This document shows, in pieces, positions 37,584 to 45,516 of a DNA stretch of 64,000 bases (its first letter is position 1; each line of letters opens with the position of its first letter). The stretch covers positions 1,054,001 to 1,118,000 of the forward strand of contig NC_018866.1 of the NCBI RefSeq assembly GCF_000305775.1. Reading direction: 5' to 3'. A model generated the notes under the pieces. That model had not been told where the DNA came from and searched no databases. It saw nothing but the letters and a program-made list of their open reading frames with translations. The position numbers and the translations under genes are program-made. The DNA comes from Dehalobacter sp. DCA. Lineage in GTDB: Bacteria; Bacillota; Desulfitobacteriia; Desulfitobacteriales; Syntrophobotulaceae.

Positions 37584-38672
37584 TTAATTTTTACTGACGA
37601 CGCTGCCCAGTAAAGTTTCAAAATATTTTTGATTATGCAGGACCAGCTTGTCTTCCGGCTTATACTCGCCGGCTTTCTTGTTATAACGGATGGCCTCCGC
37701 CAGGTTACCGGATTTAAAGTAACAGGCGCAAAGCTCCATACACGGAATATAACCGTAACAATCATGGACGACAGACCCCCAGCTTTCTTCCGGCTTTTTT
37801 ATCGTGGTTGCCAGCTCATACCAGAATATTGCTTTGGGATAATCCTCCGCAGTTTTATACAAATGACCGATCTGGCAGCAGACTTCTGCCCTGGGAAGAT
37901 CGTGCTCCATACTTCGCAGCAAAGCTTTAAGCACATTTCTCCGGTCATTTTTGCTCAAATAGCAGTTGCTCATATCGATGCTGGCATCAATATAATTAGA
38001 TAAAAGCCCTCCCTCGGTATCGAGGAATTTGTCGTAGTATTGAATGGCTTCGTCAATTCTGCTGTTAATATAAAGCTCCCGTGCGTAATAGAAACAATTT
38101 CTGTCGCTTAAGATCCGGCCTTCGGAAATAATTTTTTCAAAGATCTCCAGATTTCTTGCGGTCTTCCGTTCAACTTTTTTATGGGTCACACAAATGTCCG
38201 AGTTGATAATGTTTCCTTCAATTTTTATATATTCGTGAATCGGGTCTTGCCAGGTATAGTTCATCGACCTTTTCAGGAGTCTTTCCCGGAAAAAAGTACA
38301 GACAGCATTCCCTTTATCATCAACGCCAAGGTTGTATCTCATCATCACAATATCCACTTGCGGATTCAGGGTCTCTTTCAGCTGCTGGAGCTTATTCCTG
38401 TCATCCTCCAGCAGCACATCATCCGCATCCAGCCAGAGAATATAGTTCTGGGTAGCTTGGGCAAAAGAAAAATTCCTGGCTGCTGCAAAATCATCTATCC
38501 AGGCAAAATCATAGACCTTAGCTTGATAACGGGCAGCAATCATTTTGGTTTGGTCCGTCGAACCAGTATCCACAATAATCATTTCATCGGGTATATCTCT
38601 GACACTTTCGAGACATCTTCCGAGCGTCTTTTCCTCATTTTTTACAATCATGCACAGGCTAATTGTGACCAT
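37584..38672 (-). CDS. Glycosyltransferase family 2 with TPR-like C-terminus
   Basis: The 362-residue protein has an N-terminal GT2 domain: ISLCMIVKNEEKTLGRCLESV, MIIVDTGSTDQTK, WIDDFAAARNFSF and ILWLDADDVL. From about residue 200 it is helical repeats resembling TPR (ARELYINSRIDEAIQYYDKFL, AIRYNKKAGEYKPED). This architecture is common in Firmicute surface or spore glycosylation loci, where the repeats may hold the acceptor protein. GGAGAAAAAA lies upstream. It leads a unit of three genes with a sigma-K-like promoter. Confidence 0.82.
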   Translation of the reverse strand: MVTISLCMIVKNEEKTLGRCLESVRDIPDEMIIVDTGSTDQTKMIAARYQAKVYDFAWIDDFAAARNFSFAQATQNYILWLDADDVLLEDDRNKLQQLKETLNPQVDIVMMRYNLGVDDKGNAVCTFFRERLLKRSMNYTWQDPIHEYIKIEGNIINSDICVTHKKVERKTARNLEIFEKIISEGRILSDRNCFYYARELYINSRIDEAIQYYDKFLDTEGGLLSNYIDASIDMSNCYLSKNDRRNVLKALLRSMEHDLPRAEVCCQIGHLYKTAEDYPKAIFWYELATTIKKPEESWGSVVHDCYGYIPCMELCACYFKSGNLAEAIRYNKKAGEYKPEDKLVLHNQKYFETLLGSVVSKN

Positions 38673-38686
38673 TTTTTTCTCCTTGA

Positions 38687-38735
38687 ACTATATCAAATTC
38701 ACAATTCATACTATGTGAATCGAGCAAGTCTGGTG
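38687..38735. promoter_or_regulatory. Divergent sigma-K-like promoter
   Basis: The centre is CATACTATG (38707-38715), which reads CATAGTATG on the other strand, so both directions match CATAnnnTA at 8 of 9 positions. On the minus strand CACC (38732-38735) lies exactly 16 bases from the -10-like element, as in sigma-K promoters. On the plus strand AACT (38686-38689) lies 17 bases away. The elements could serve the TPR glycosyltransferase and the DNRLRE gene. Confidence 0.4.
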
Positions 38736-38806
38736 AATCTCGATGCGCAATCCGCGGACAAGCAGAATACTATATAACGTAGAAAAACCTCGTTCAAAAA
38801 GGAAAG

Positions 38807-39832
38807 GTGATAGAATTGATTCACACATTTTACGCGGCAGCCGATGCCTATATAACCAGTCTTACCCCAACGGAAAACAATGGAAAGACAGGTACAATGT
38901 ATACAGGCCTGGATCCGTATTCCGGTTCAATCTACAGAAACTTGCTAAGGTTTGACCTCGCCATGCTTGAACCCAATATTACCATCCAGAAAGCGGTACT
39001 CCGGCTTTATCTGACTACGCGTTATCAAGCAGGCGCGCCGCAGCAGCTGGATATTTATCGTTTAACCGCTGCCTTTGAAGAAACTGCTGTAACCTGGGAT
39101 AATGCTCCCGGATCCGTTTTAACTCCTGATTATACGCTGGTTGATGATAACAACCCTAATGGCTATATCGATATCACCATGACCGATCTGGTGAAAGACT
39201 GGTATATTACACCCGCCGCCAATTATGGCATTATGCTTCAAACTACAGAGCTTACAAATTCCCTTTTGGCCTTCAGGACAAGAGAATATGCCGAAAGTGC
39301 CATGTGGCCTATGCTGATTATCGAGTATTCCCTGACCCATACCGTCATTTACACCAGTCCTGTAATCGGTGACTTCTCCTATTTATCCACAAGCTTTGTT
39401 TTAGAAGGGCATGCCTTAGAAACAGCTTATACAATCACCTATGATTCAGCGGCCCCAACAGCAGGTCTTGCTATTGTGGAGCAAAGCCAGGATGATGATG
39501 CTTGGGCCCAGTCATCCTCTATTAGTTTGGACCCTGGAGAGACCAGAACAATGAATATTTCTACACCTATGGTCTATGAAAGGCTGTCATTTGTAAATGC
39601 TGCAAACGCCGCTATGACGGATACCGTCGGCAGTACAATCGATGTCAATACCAATATTGATAATTCCAATGAAACTGCTTTACGTTACGAATCATCGAAT
39701 ACGCTTCTTCCTGTTGACCCTGATACCGGGGTTATGACGCTAGCAGTTGCGGATACGACGACAATTATCATAACCGCCAAGTACCTGGATAACTTCAACT
39801 ACTTTAGTTTTGAAGTAATTGCAGCTCCTTAA
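38807..39832 (+). CDS. Leaderless DNRLRE-domain protein
   Basis: About 341 residues from a GTG at 38807; a TTG at 38816 with AAAGGTGAT upstream may be the real start. Residues 1-190 resemble the DNRLRE beta-sandwich found in surface proteins (YAAADAYITSLTPTENNGKTG and LRFDLAMLE with KAVLRLYLTTRY). The C-terminal 150 residues form a second beta-rich domain of the DUF6385 kind. There is no signal peptide or membrane segment, which fits a mother-cell-made spore coat or exosporium protein. That role is an inference. Its stop overlaps the convergent glycosyltransferase stop. Confidence 0.75.
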   Translation: MIELIHTFYAAADAYITSLTPTENNGKTGTMYTGLDPYSGSIYRNLLRFDLAMLEPNITIQKAVLRLYLTTRYQAGAPQQLDIYRLTAAFEETAVTWDNAPGSVLTPDYTLVDDNNPNGYIDITMTDLVKDWYITPAANYGIMLQTTELTNSLLAFRTREYAESAMWPMLIIEYSLTHTVIYTSPVIGDFSYLSTSFVLEGHALETAYTITYDSAAPTAGLAIVEQSQDDDAWAQSSSISLDPGETRTMNISTPMVYERLSFVNAANAAMTDTVGSTIDVNTNIDNSNETALRYESSNTLLPVDPDTGVMTLAVADTTTIIITAKYLDNFNYFSFEVIAAP

Positions 39833-40899
39833 TAGCCAGGACTGCTAAATAACTTGCGGTTGAATATGACTCCCGGATCATCCGGTTTATATTGAGCCGC
39901 TTTTTCATTGTATTTTTGTGCTTCTTCCATATCTCCGATCCTGTAATAACAGTAACATAGCTGAATATTCGGGATAAAACCCCAGAAATCATGCAGGACG
40001 GTATTCCAGCTGATGTCAGGCTTTTTGAGGGTAAGCGCCAACTCGTACCAACCGATTGCCTTCGGGTATTCTTCTTTTTCCAAATATAAGCTCCCAATGT
40101 AACACAGTGTCTCAGCGCGCATACTGCCGTATTCAAAACTCCGGATCAATATCCGGAGCGCTTTTTTCCATTCCTGAGCCCGATGATAGCAATCGGCAAG
40201 GTCCAGACAAGCCAGTATCGCATAGTTTTCAAACATATTTTCACTGTCCAAATAGCGATTGTATTGCTCAGCGGCCTCCTCATAACGGCTGTTGATATAC
40301 AGTTCCCTCGCGTAATAGTACAGATCCCTGGCGCTGGTTTTGCTGCTTTGTCTTATGAGTTTTTCCAAGATCTTTAAGTTTCGGTCGCTTGTACCGCGTT
40401 CTTTACAATGCGTAATGCAGATTTCAGTATGGAGAATATTGCCGCTGAACTCAATACACTCATGAATTGGATTGCACCATTTGAAACCGGCACTTCTGTT
40501 AACCAGCCGTTCCCTGTAAAAGGTGTCGGTCTCATGCCCCTTTTCATCCCTGCCAACATTGTATTTCATCATCACAACATCAAAGAACAGCGGTATTTCC
40601 TGCTTCAATTCCATAAGAAGTTGACGGTCCTCTTCCAAAATTACATCATCAGCATCCAGCCACAGGATATAGTCCATCTGAGCCATGGAAAAAGAATAGT
40701 TCCTGGCCGCAGCAAAATCATCAATCCATGTAAAATCATAAATCTTCGTGGTGAATTTTGCTGCAATTTCCTTAGTTCGGTCAACAGAACCGGTATCCAC
40801 AATGATAATCTCATCGACAATGCCTTTAATCCCCGTCAGACATCTTTCCAGTGTCAGTTCCTCATCCCGGACAATCATACATAAACTGATCGTAATCAT
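39829..40899 (-). CDS. Glycosyltransferase family 2 with TPR-like C-terminus, second copy
   Basis: This 356-residue paralogue of the protein at 37584-38672 has the same layout: ISLCMIVRDEELTLERCLTGI, IIIVDTGSVDRTKE, WIDDFAAARNYSF and YILWLDADDVILEED, then helical repeats (ARELYINSRYEEAAEQYNRYL). GGAGAG lies upstream. The two copies flank the DNRLRE gene, so they may each glycosylate it or the neighbouring repeat protein. The acceptors and sugars are unknown. Confidence 0.82.
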   Translation of the reverse strand: MITISLCMIVRDEELTLERCLTGIKGIVDEIIIVDTGSVDRTKEIAAKFTTKIYDFTWIDDFAAARNYSFSMAQMDYILWLDADDVILEEDRQLLMELKQEIPLFFDVVMMKYNVGRDEKGHETDTFYRERLVNRSAGFKWCNPIHECIEFSGNILHTEICITHCKERGTSDRNLKILEKLIRQSSKTSARDLYYYARELYINSRYEEAAEQYNRYLDSENMFENYAILACLDLADCYHRAQEWKKALRILIRSFEYGSMRAETLCYIGSLYLEKEEYPKAIGWYELALTLKKPDISWNTVLHDFWGFIPNIQLCYCYYRIGDMEEAQKYNEKAAQYKPDDPGVIFNRKLFSSPGY

Positions 40900-40989
40900 C
40901 GCGTTCTCTCCGGTGCTTTATCATTTTTCTTTGCTATATTTTTATGTTGCGGAAATTGTTATGTGCAGTCTCAACCCGGAATATGGTTA

Positions 40990-40998
40990 CATAGGATA
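40990..40998 (+). promoter_or_regulatory. Sigma-K-type -10 element before the lysine methylase gene
   Basis: CATAGGATA matches CATAnnnTA at all positions, 49 bases before the chosen start. The AC that could form a -35 element lies only 13 bases upstream (AACC, 40973-40976), shorter than the usual 16-17. Taken alone this is weak evidence. Confidence 0.3.
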
Positions 40999-41047
40999 GT
41001 AATATGAATATAGTGGTATGAATATAAACCAGGATGAGGTGCGTTCC

Positions 41048-42292
41048 ATGACCGAAGCAAAAAGAAAGGTTTTATCCCCTTCCTATCTGAAAACCTTCAG
41101 CTGTATTGCCTCAGCCTGTGAAAATTCCTGCTGCATAGGGTTTAACATCCGAATAGATCCTGAAACCTTCAGCAAATACAAGATGGAAAATGATCCGCTA
41201 ATTCGCAAGTTATTTGAAGAAAACATTTATATCATCCGCAGTTCGACAGCAAAACAGGATTATATCACCATCAATCCGACCAAAGATTATCGTTGTCCTT
41301 TCCTCACGGAGGAAAAACTGTGCTTCCTGCAATGCCGGAAAGGAGAACAGTACTTATCCGAGATCTGCGCTTCCTTTCCGTGTATAGGCAATATTTTTAA
41401 CGGTGTCCTGGAAAAATCAGCGACTCTAGCTTGTCCGGAAGCGGCGCGTCTAGCTCTGTCACAGACTGAGGCGATGGATTTAATCGAAGTTGAAGAGCCT
41501 AATGATACCCGGAATTTTGTTTACAATTTGCTGAACACCGAAGACGAAATATTTCAGAATAAACCTGCGAAGCACCTGTCTGAACTCAGAGAATTCACTT
41601 GGAGTATCCTGAAAAACAGAAAATACCATTTAGATGACAGGGTTGTTTTTCTTGGGGCCTTTATGGAAGAGGTTGAACGACTGGAGAAAGTGTCTGCTGT
41701 TGATAGAATCCCGGATCTCATTTTGAGCTACACAGCTCTTTTTTCGGATGCTTCAGCAATGAAGGATATAACAGCCATTCCTGTTTCTCCGGTCCCACGT
41801 ATTTCCCTGTTTCTACCTCCTGCTATCCGTGTGATTCTTCCCTCGATTGAATCAGACCGGTATCTGCGTTGTTTCAGTAAATTCTTAGAAGGAATTCGTT
41901 TTTATGCTTCAACAAGTTATACCCAAGTTGGTAAATGCTATGAAGAAGCCTACCAAAGGTATTACTCCCCTTTTATGCGTGAACATGACTATATCCTGGA
42001 AAACTACCTCTTAAATTACGTTTTTATGAAGCTGTTCCCTTATGACTTGAATGGGAATTCAGTTTATTACAGTTACTTGCTTCTGGCAGTTAATTATGCC
42101 TTGCTCAAAATGCAGCTCGTTGGAATATCGGCTTATCAGCAGGAATTGACCGTTGATACTGCCCTCATGGTGATTCAATCCTATACAAAGGCTGTCGAAC
42201 ATAAATACCCGATTCTCCATAACCTGATTCAAGCGCTGAAACAAAACCATTTGGATTCTCTCGCTCATATTGCAGTTTTTGTCAAGGATTAA
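41048..42292 (+). CDS. fliB: FliB-type lysine N-methylase
   Basis: About 414 residues from the ATG at 41048, which has GAGGTG upstream (an ATG at 41018 is weaker). FliB methylates lysine side chains of flagellin in Salmonella. Here the cysteine-rich start CIASACENSCCIGFNIRIDPE, then YRCPFLTEEKLCFLQ and ICASFPC, match the family, which probably binds a metal centre. No flagellar gene is in the window. Convergent with it is the EIK-repeat protein, whose regularly placed lysines make an attractive substrate. That pairing is inference. Confidence 0.8.
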   Translation: MTEAKRKVLSPSYLKTFSCIASACENSCCIGFNIRIDPETFSKYKMENDPLIRKLFEENIYIIRSSTAKQDYITINPTKDYRCPFLTEEKLCFLQCRKGEQYLSEICASFPCIGNIFNGVLEKSATLACPEAARLALSQTEAMDLIEVEEPNDTRNFVYNLLNTEDEIFQNKPAKHLSELREFTWSILKNRKYHLDDRVVFLGAFMEEVERLEKVSAVDRIPDLILSYTALFSDASAMKDITAIPVSPVPRISLFLPPAIRVILPSIESDRYLRCFSKFLEGIRFYASTSYTQVGKCYEEAYQRYYSPFMREHDYILENYLLNYVFMKLFPYDLNGNSVYYSYLLLAVNYALLKMQLVGISAYQQELTVDTALMVIQSYTKAVEHKYPILHNLIQALKQNHLDSLAHIAVFVKD

Positions 42293-42380
42293 AGCCAAAG
42301 ACACTTTCGAATAGCGAGAAGCTCACCCTGAAATAATACAGGCGGGCTTCTCTAACGCTCATCTTATACCTATTTGACAA

Positions 42381-43772
42381 TCAAGGATCAAGAGGCTGTT
42401 GCAACGGTAGATAATTACTGCTGAAAAGTGGGTCTACAATTTGGTCACTGACCACAGTAGGTGTTGTTCTTGACCAAATAAATACCTTTCCTGGGGTCGC
42501 ACCGGATACTTCGATTTCTATCTGGGTGTTGGGCAATTTTTGATTGAAGAAAATGCTTGTCGTGCAGTAAGGTGGCAAGGTAACCGTTGATTTGAAAGTT
42601 GGACTGAGAAGTGTCTTGGGACAGACATCTACATTAAAGACCGAAACATTTATGGGCCCGATAGTGGATGCACTGTTGTTCATGACTTTAACATCCAGGA
42701 TATTCCCTACACTGGGATTACTGAGTTTGAACGGTCCTGAAGTCTGAGCGTTGGCAGCACCTAGACTTGCTTCTATCGCTGCTATTTCAGATTTTATTTC
42801 CAGCAAACCAAAGGTGGGACTCAATACAGCGTTTTGGATCTGGAAGATTTCCGTTTTAATTTCTGCTAAGCCAAATGTCGGACTGAACACTGCCCCTTCG
42901 ATTGCGGCTATTTCGGATTTAATCTCCTGCAGACTGAAAGTCGATCCTACGATACTCGTGAAAATACCTTCAATCAGCGTTCCGATACTGAAGACTTCCG
43001 TCTTGATCTCCGCCAAGCCAAATGTTGGACTGAACACTGCCCCTTCGATTGCGGCTACTTCGGATTTGATCTCCTGCAGACCAAACGTTGCTCCCATCAT
43101 GCTCGTGAAAATGCCTTCAACCAGTGTGCCAATACTGAAGACTTCCGTCTTGATCTCTGCCAACCCAAACGTTGGGCTGTCTAGCTTATTTTCGATATTC
43201 TCAACCGTGAATTCAATAACCTGAACTTCGGACTTAATCTCCTGTAATCCGAAAAATGGATGATTCACTGCTTTTTCTATCGAAAATATCTCTGTTTTAA
43301 TTTCTGCAAGCCCAAATGTCGGGCTTTCCAAAAGCTTCAGAATTTTTCTGCAATCAGGCCGATGCTTGGGACAGCAGCCTTTTTTCTTGCAGAAAAATTT
43401 AAACGAACTGCCAAAGAAAAACAGGGCTCCTACCGCAGTTACGCTTATTTTCAGATTTCTTACGATCACAATCTTTTTTCTACCTACCTGATCTTTGGGA
43501 CTGGTTTGATTGTCCACCTTGCTCTTGTAAAGAATTTTTATTGTCGCCCCACCTAAAAAGAGTCCCGACAATACACCAATACATATGATTGTTGTATTCA
43601 CAGCTTGTTTAATTGTAGTAAAACGTGCGTATAATCCGGACTCAGCTGCATATCCGGTTTCTGTTTGATTATTACGCAATTCATCTTGGATTATCTGCAA
43701 GTGACATAAGAAATTTGCCAAAGATATTTTATCCAATATCTTTTTACCATTTTCGTAGTCATCAGACACCAC
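42381..43772 (-). CDS. Membrane-anchored heptad-repeat protein with eight EIK motifs
   Basis: A 463-residue protein starting at a GTG with AAAGGAGG upstream. Two hydrophobic segments (about 57-80 and 101-122) form a membrane hairpin, followed by a Cys/Lys-rich linker (FCKKKGCCPKHRPDC). Residues 153-329 hold eight copies of FGLxEIK(T/S)E, starting at 153, 174, 202, 230, 251, 279, 300 and 321, so every spacing is 21 or 28, multiples of seven. Between them are hydrophobic stretches. A beta-rich C-terminal domain of about 115 residues follows. I do not recognise the family. It is probably a long coiled coil on the cell or spore surface. Confidence 0.8.
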   Translation of the reverse strand: MVSDDYENGKKILDKISLANFLCHLQIIQDELRNNQTETGYAAESGLYARFTTIKQAVNTTIICIGVLSGLFLGGATIKILYKSKVDNQTSPKDQVGRKKIVIVRNLKISVTAVGALFFFGSSFKFFCKKKGCCPKHRPDCRKILKLLESPTFGLAEIKTEIFSIEKAVNHPFFGLQEIKSEVQVIEFTVENIENKLDSPTFGLAEIKTEVFSIGTLVEGIFTSMMGATFGLQEIKSEVAAIEGAVFSPTFGLAEIKTEVFSIGTLIEGIFTSIVGSTFSLQEIKSEIAAIEGAVFSPTFGLAEIKTEIFQIQNAVLSPTFGLLEIKSEIAAIEASLGAANAQTSGPFKLSNPSVGNILDVKVMNNSASTIGPINVSVFNVDVCPKTLLSPTFKSTVTLPPYCTTSIFFNQKLPNTQIEIEVSGATPGKVFIWSRTTPTVVSDQIVDPLFSSNYLPLQQPLDP

Positions 43773-43818
43773 AATACCTCCTTTGTATTTCTAATATTAT
43801 CCAATTTTAGTACGTGCT

Positions 43819-43848
43819 TATTAATATGATTTTGGGAAATTTGTTGTG
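43819..43848 (-). promoter_or_regulatory. Imperfect sigma-K-like promoter of the repeat-protein gene
   Basis: On the minus strand CACA (43845-43848) is separated by 16 bases from CATATTAATA (43819-43828). The -35-like part and the spacing fit sigma-K; the -10-like part has one extra base between CATA and TA. It lies about 47 bases upstream of the GTG start. Confidence 0.3.
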
Positions 43849-43889
43849 AACAAAAACAAGCATTTTCTCAAAATAATGGAGATATCTCA

Positions 43890-43918
43890 AACAAGCTCAA
43901 CCTATTTTTCATACAATA
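43890..43918 (+). promoter_or_regulatory. Sigma-K-consensus promoter of a glycosyltransferase gene
   Basis: AACA (43890-43893), 16 bases, then CATACAATA (43910-43918). This matches the mother-cell sigma-K pattern (mACm, N16, CATAnnnTA) at every defined position, with 70 bases to the start codon of the downstream gene. CATACAAT also matches the sigma-E -10 form, but no sigma-E -35 sequence is present. Confidence 0.5.
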
Positions 43919-43988
43919 TGCTGTAATAGCTTCTAAAACATGCTCCAGAAGTATTTGGAACAAGATATGGAAAGAGGAAGGGAAGACA

Positions 43989-44888
43989 ATGATTCCACCT
44001 TTCATCAGTTATATTACATTTAACCGCTTAGGTCTGACCGCGAGAAATCTTGATTCGATCCTCGATACTTCAGAAGAATTTGAAATGCACATCATCGACA
44101 GCAATTCCAGGGATGATACCTGGGAATATTTAAGATCCCTTCAGGACCCTCGCATCCAATCAGTAACCAGGCTTCCTCTAAACTGCGGGCCCATTTATCC
44201 CCTGAACTTGAATCTTTCCAGAAGAAAACCGGAACAATATTTTTTAACCATTGACAGTGATGTTTTTATGATCAGCAAGAAATGGATTTCACGTTTTATG
44301 GAGGTTTTTGAGATATTTCCTGAGGTAGGTCTTCTGGGCGTTAAAAGAGGAAAACCTTACCCTCGGTATTACCCTCCGGTTATTTCCAGAGTTAAAGACA
44401 ATATTCATTATTTACAATTAGAAAACGGTCATATTGACGCTCCGCTCGACTTTGTTCCAGGCTGCTGCCAAGCCTTAAGACCGGAATTAATCAATCAAAT
44501 CGGTTATTGGAACGAAGAATGCTGTTATGGTGATTCCGAACTATCTGCGCGGATCTGTTGTCATACTGATTTCAAGGCAGGTTTTATCAATACCGTTGAA
44601 ATTGAGATGACGCAGTCCATTAACTGCGCCGAATGTCAGGCTGAAAGATGGTGCAGCTTGAATCATCCGGTAGACACCTGTTTCAATATCTGGCGCAGAT
44701 ATTATATTAATAGAGCTGCCGCCGCAAAGTTCCGGCCAAACTTTCTCAAGGTATTCCAGGAACTTAAGCAAGGAAAAAGGTCAGCCTATTCAGCCTCAAT
44801 ATCCGATCCCGAGTCAACCCGAAAAAACCTGTATCATCAAAACTGGGCAATGGAAAATATCAAATATTATATTCAAAATTCCAATTAA
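43989..44888 (+). CDS. Glycosyltransferase family 2
   Basis: A 299-residue GT-A protein with GGAAGGGAAG upstream. It reads FISYITFNRLGLTARNLDSIL, then FEMHIIDSNSRDDTWEYL, and the metal site FLTIDSDVFMI. WNEECCYGDSELSARICC gives a late acidic and cysteine-rich segment. The donor and acceptor are unknown. It differs from the TPR-bearing enzymes in lacking C-terminal repeats. It is divergent from the repeat-protein gene, with both promoters in the shared 216-base gap. Confidence 0.82.
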   Translation: MIPPFISYITFNRLGLTARNLDSILDTSEEFEMHIIDSNSRDDTWEYLRSLQDPRIQSVTRLPLNCGPIYPLNLNLSRRKPEQYFLTIDSDVFMISKKWISRFMEVFEIFPEVGLLGVKRGKPYPRYYPPVISRVKDNIHYLQLENGHIDAPLDFVPGCCQALRPELINQIGYWNEECCYGDSELSARICCHTDFKAGFINTVEIEMTQSINCAECQAERWCSLNHPVDTCFNIWRRYYINRAAAAKFRPNFLKVFQELKQGKRSAYSASISDPESTRKNLYHQNWAMENIKYYIQNSN

Positions 44889-44940
44889 GAAATAAAGCAA
44901 GTTATGAAGCAAGAAACGAAAAGAATTGATGCAACAAAAA

Positions 44941-44968
44941 AGCACCTTTCCGCCATAGGAAAGATGCT
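44941..44968 (-). terminator. Terminator after mscL
   Basis: On the minus strand AGCATCTTTCC (44958-44968) pairs with GGAAAGGTGCT (44941-44951) with one G-U pair, followed by TTTTTG. It lies about 60 bases past the mscL stop. Confidence 0.8.
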
Positions 44969-45026
44969 CTTAACCATTCGATTCGTTGTTCACAGCTTCA
45001 TTTTATGTTAATCGATCTATGCAAAA

Positions 45027-45431
45027 TTACCTGGATTTCAGGATATCCCTTATCTCCGTAAGCAGGATTTCCTCATTAGAAGGTTCCGGAGGTGATTCGG
45101 GAGCGAGCGGCTCTTCTTCTTTCTTTTTCCTTAATTTCATCAGCACTTTCAGCATAAAGAAGATGGCCAGTGAAATAATCAGAAAATCAACAATCGATTG
45201 AATGAATGCGCCATACCTGATCGCCGCTTCCGGTACACTGTCTGTCGCTTCCGTAATGACAATTTTCAGATTAGCGAAATTAATCCTTCCGAGCAAGAAT
45301 CCGATAACCGGCATCAGTATATCATTAACTAGAGACGTGACAATCTTCCCGAAGGCACCACCAATAATTACAGCTACCGCCAAATCGACAATGTTACCTT
45401 TCATGATGAAATGTTTGAACTCATTAACCAT
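45027..45431 (-). CDS. mscL: Large-conductance mechanosensitive channel
   Basis: MscL is a pentameric pressure valve of the inner membrane. About 134 residues from the ATG at 45431, with GAGGAG upstream; the frame extends to 45506 but that part is not family-like. It starts VNEFKHFIMKGNIVDLAVAVIIGGAFGKIVTSLV, the conserved first helix, then a loop and the second helix VDFLIISLAIFFMLKVL. The C-terminal charged tail is long. It is a single-gene unit. Confidence 0.95.
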   Translation of the reverse strand: MVNEFKHFIMKGNIVDLAVAVIIGGAFGKIVTSLVNDILMPVIGFLLGRINFANLKIVITEATDSVPEAAIRYGAFIQSIVDFLIISLAIFFMLKVLMKLRKKKEEEPLAPESPPEPSNEEILLTEIRDILKSR

Positions 45432-45516
45432 CGGATCACTCCTCTCTGTTACCATTATAATCAAACAAACTGTTTTGCACAACGCCTCCTCGCCGCTCCT
45501 TGCCATCCAAAGAATA

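Noticed and set aside
38181-38777. Long plus-strand frame of 198 codons
   Set aside because: It lies antisense to the TPR glycosyltransferase, has no family resemblance or ribosome binding site, and is a shadow frame.
41048-42292. Part of a flagellar locus, because FliB normally modifies flagellin
   Set aside because: No flagellin, hook, motor or chemotaxis gene is in the window; the neighbours are glycosyltransferases and structural proteins.
42751-43224. Regularly spaced DNA repeats that could suggest a CRISPR-like or minisatellite array
   Set aside because: They are the coding sequence of the EIK heptad repeats on the minus strand; spacing and variation follow codons.
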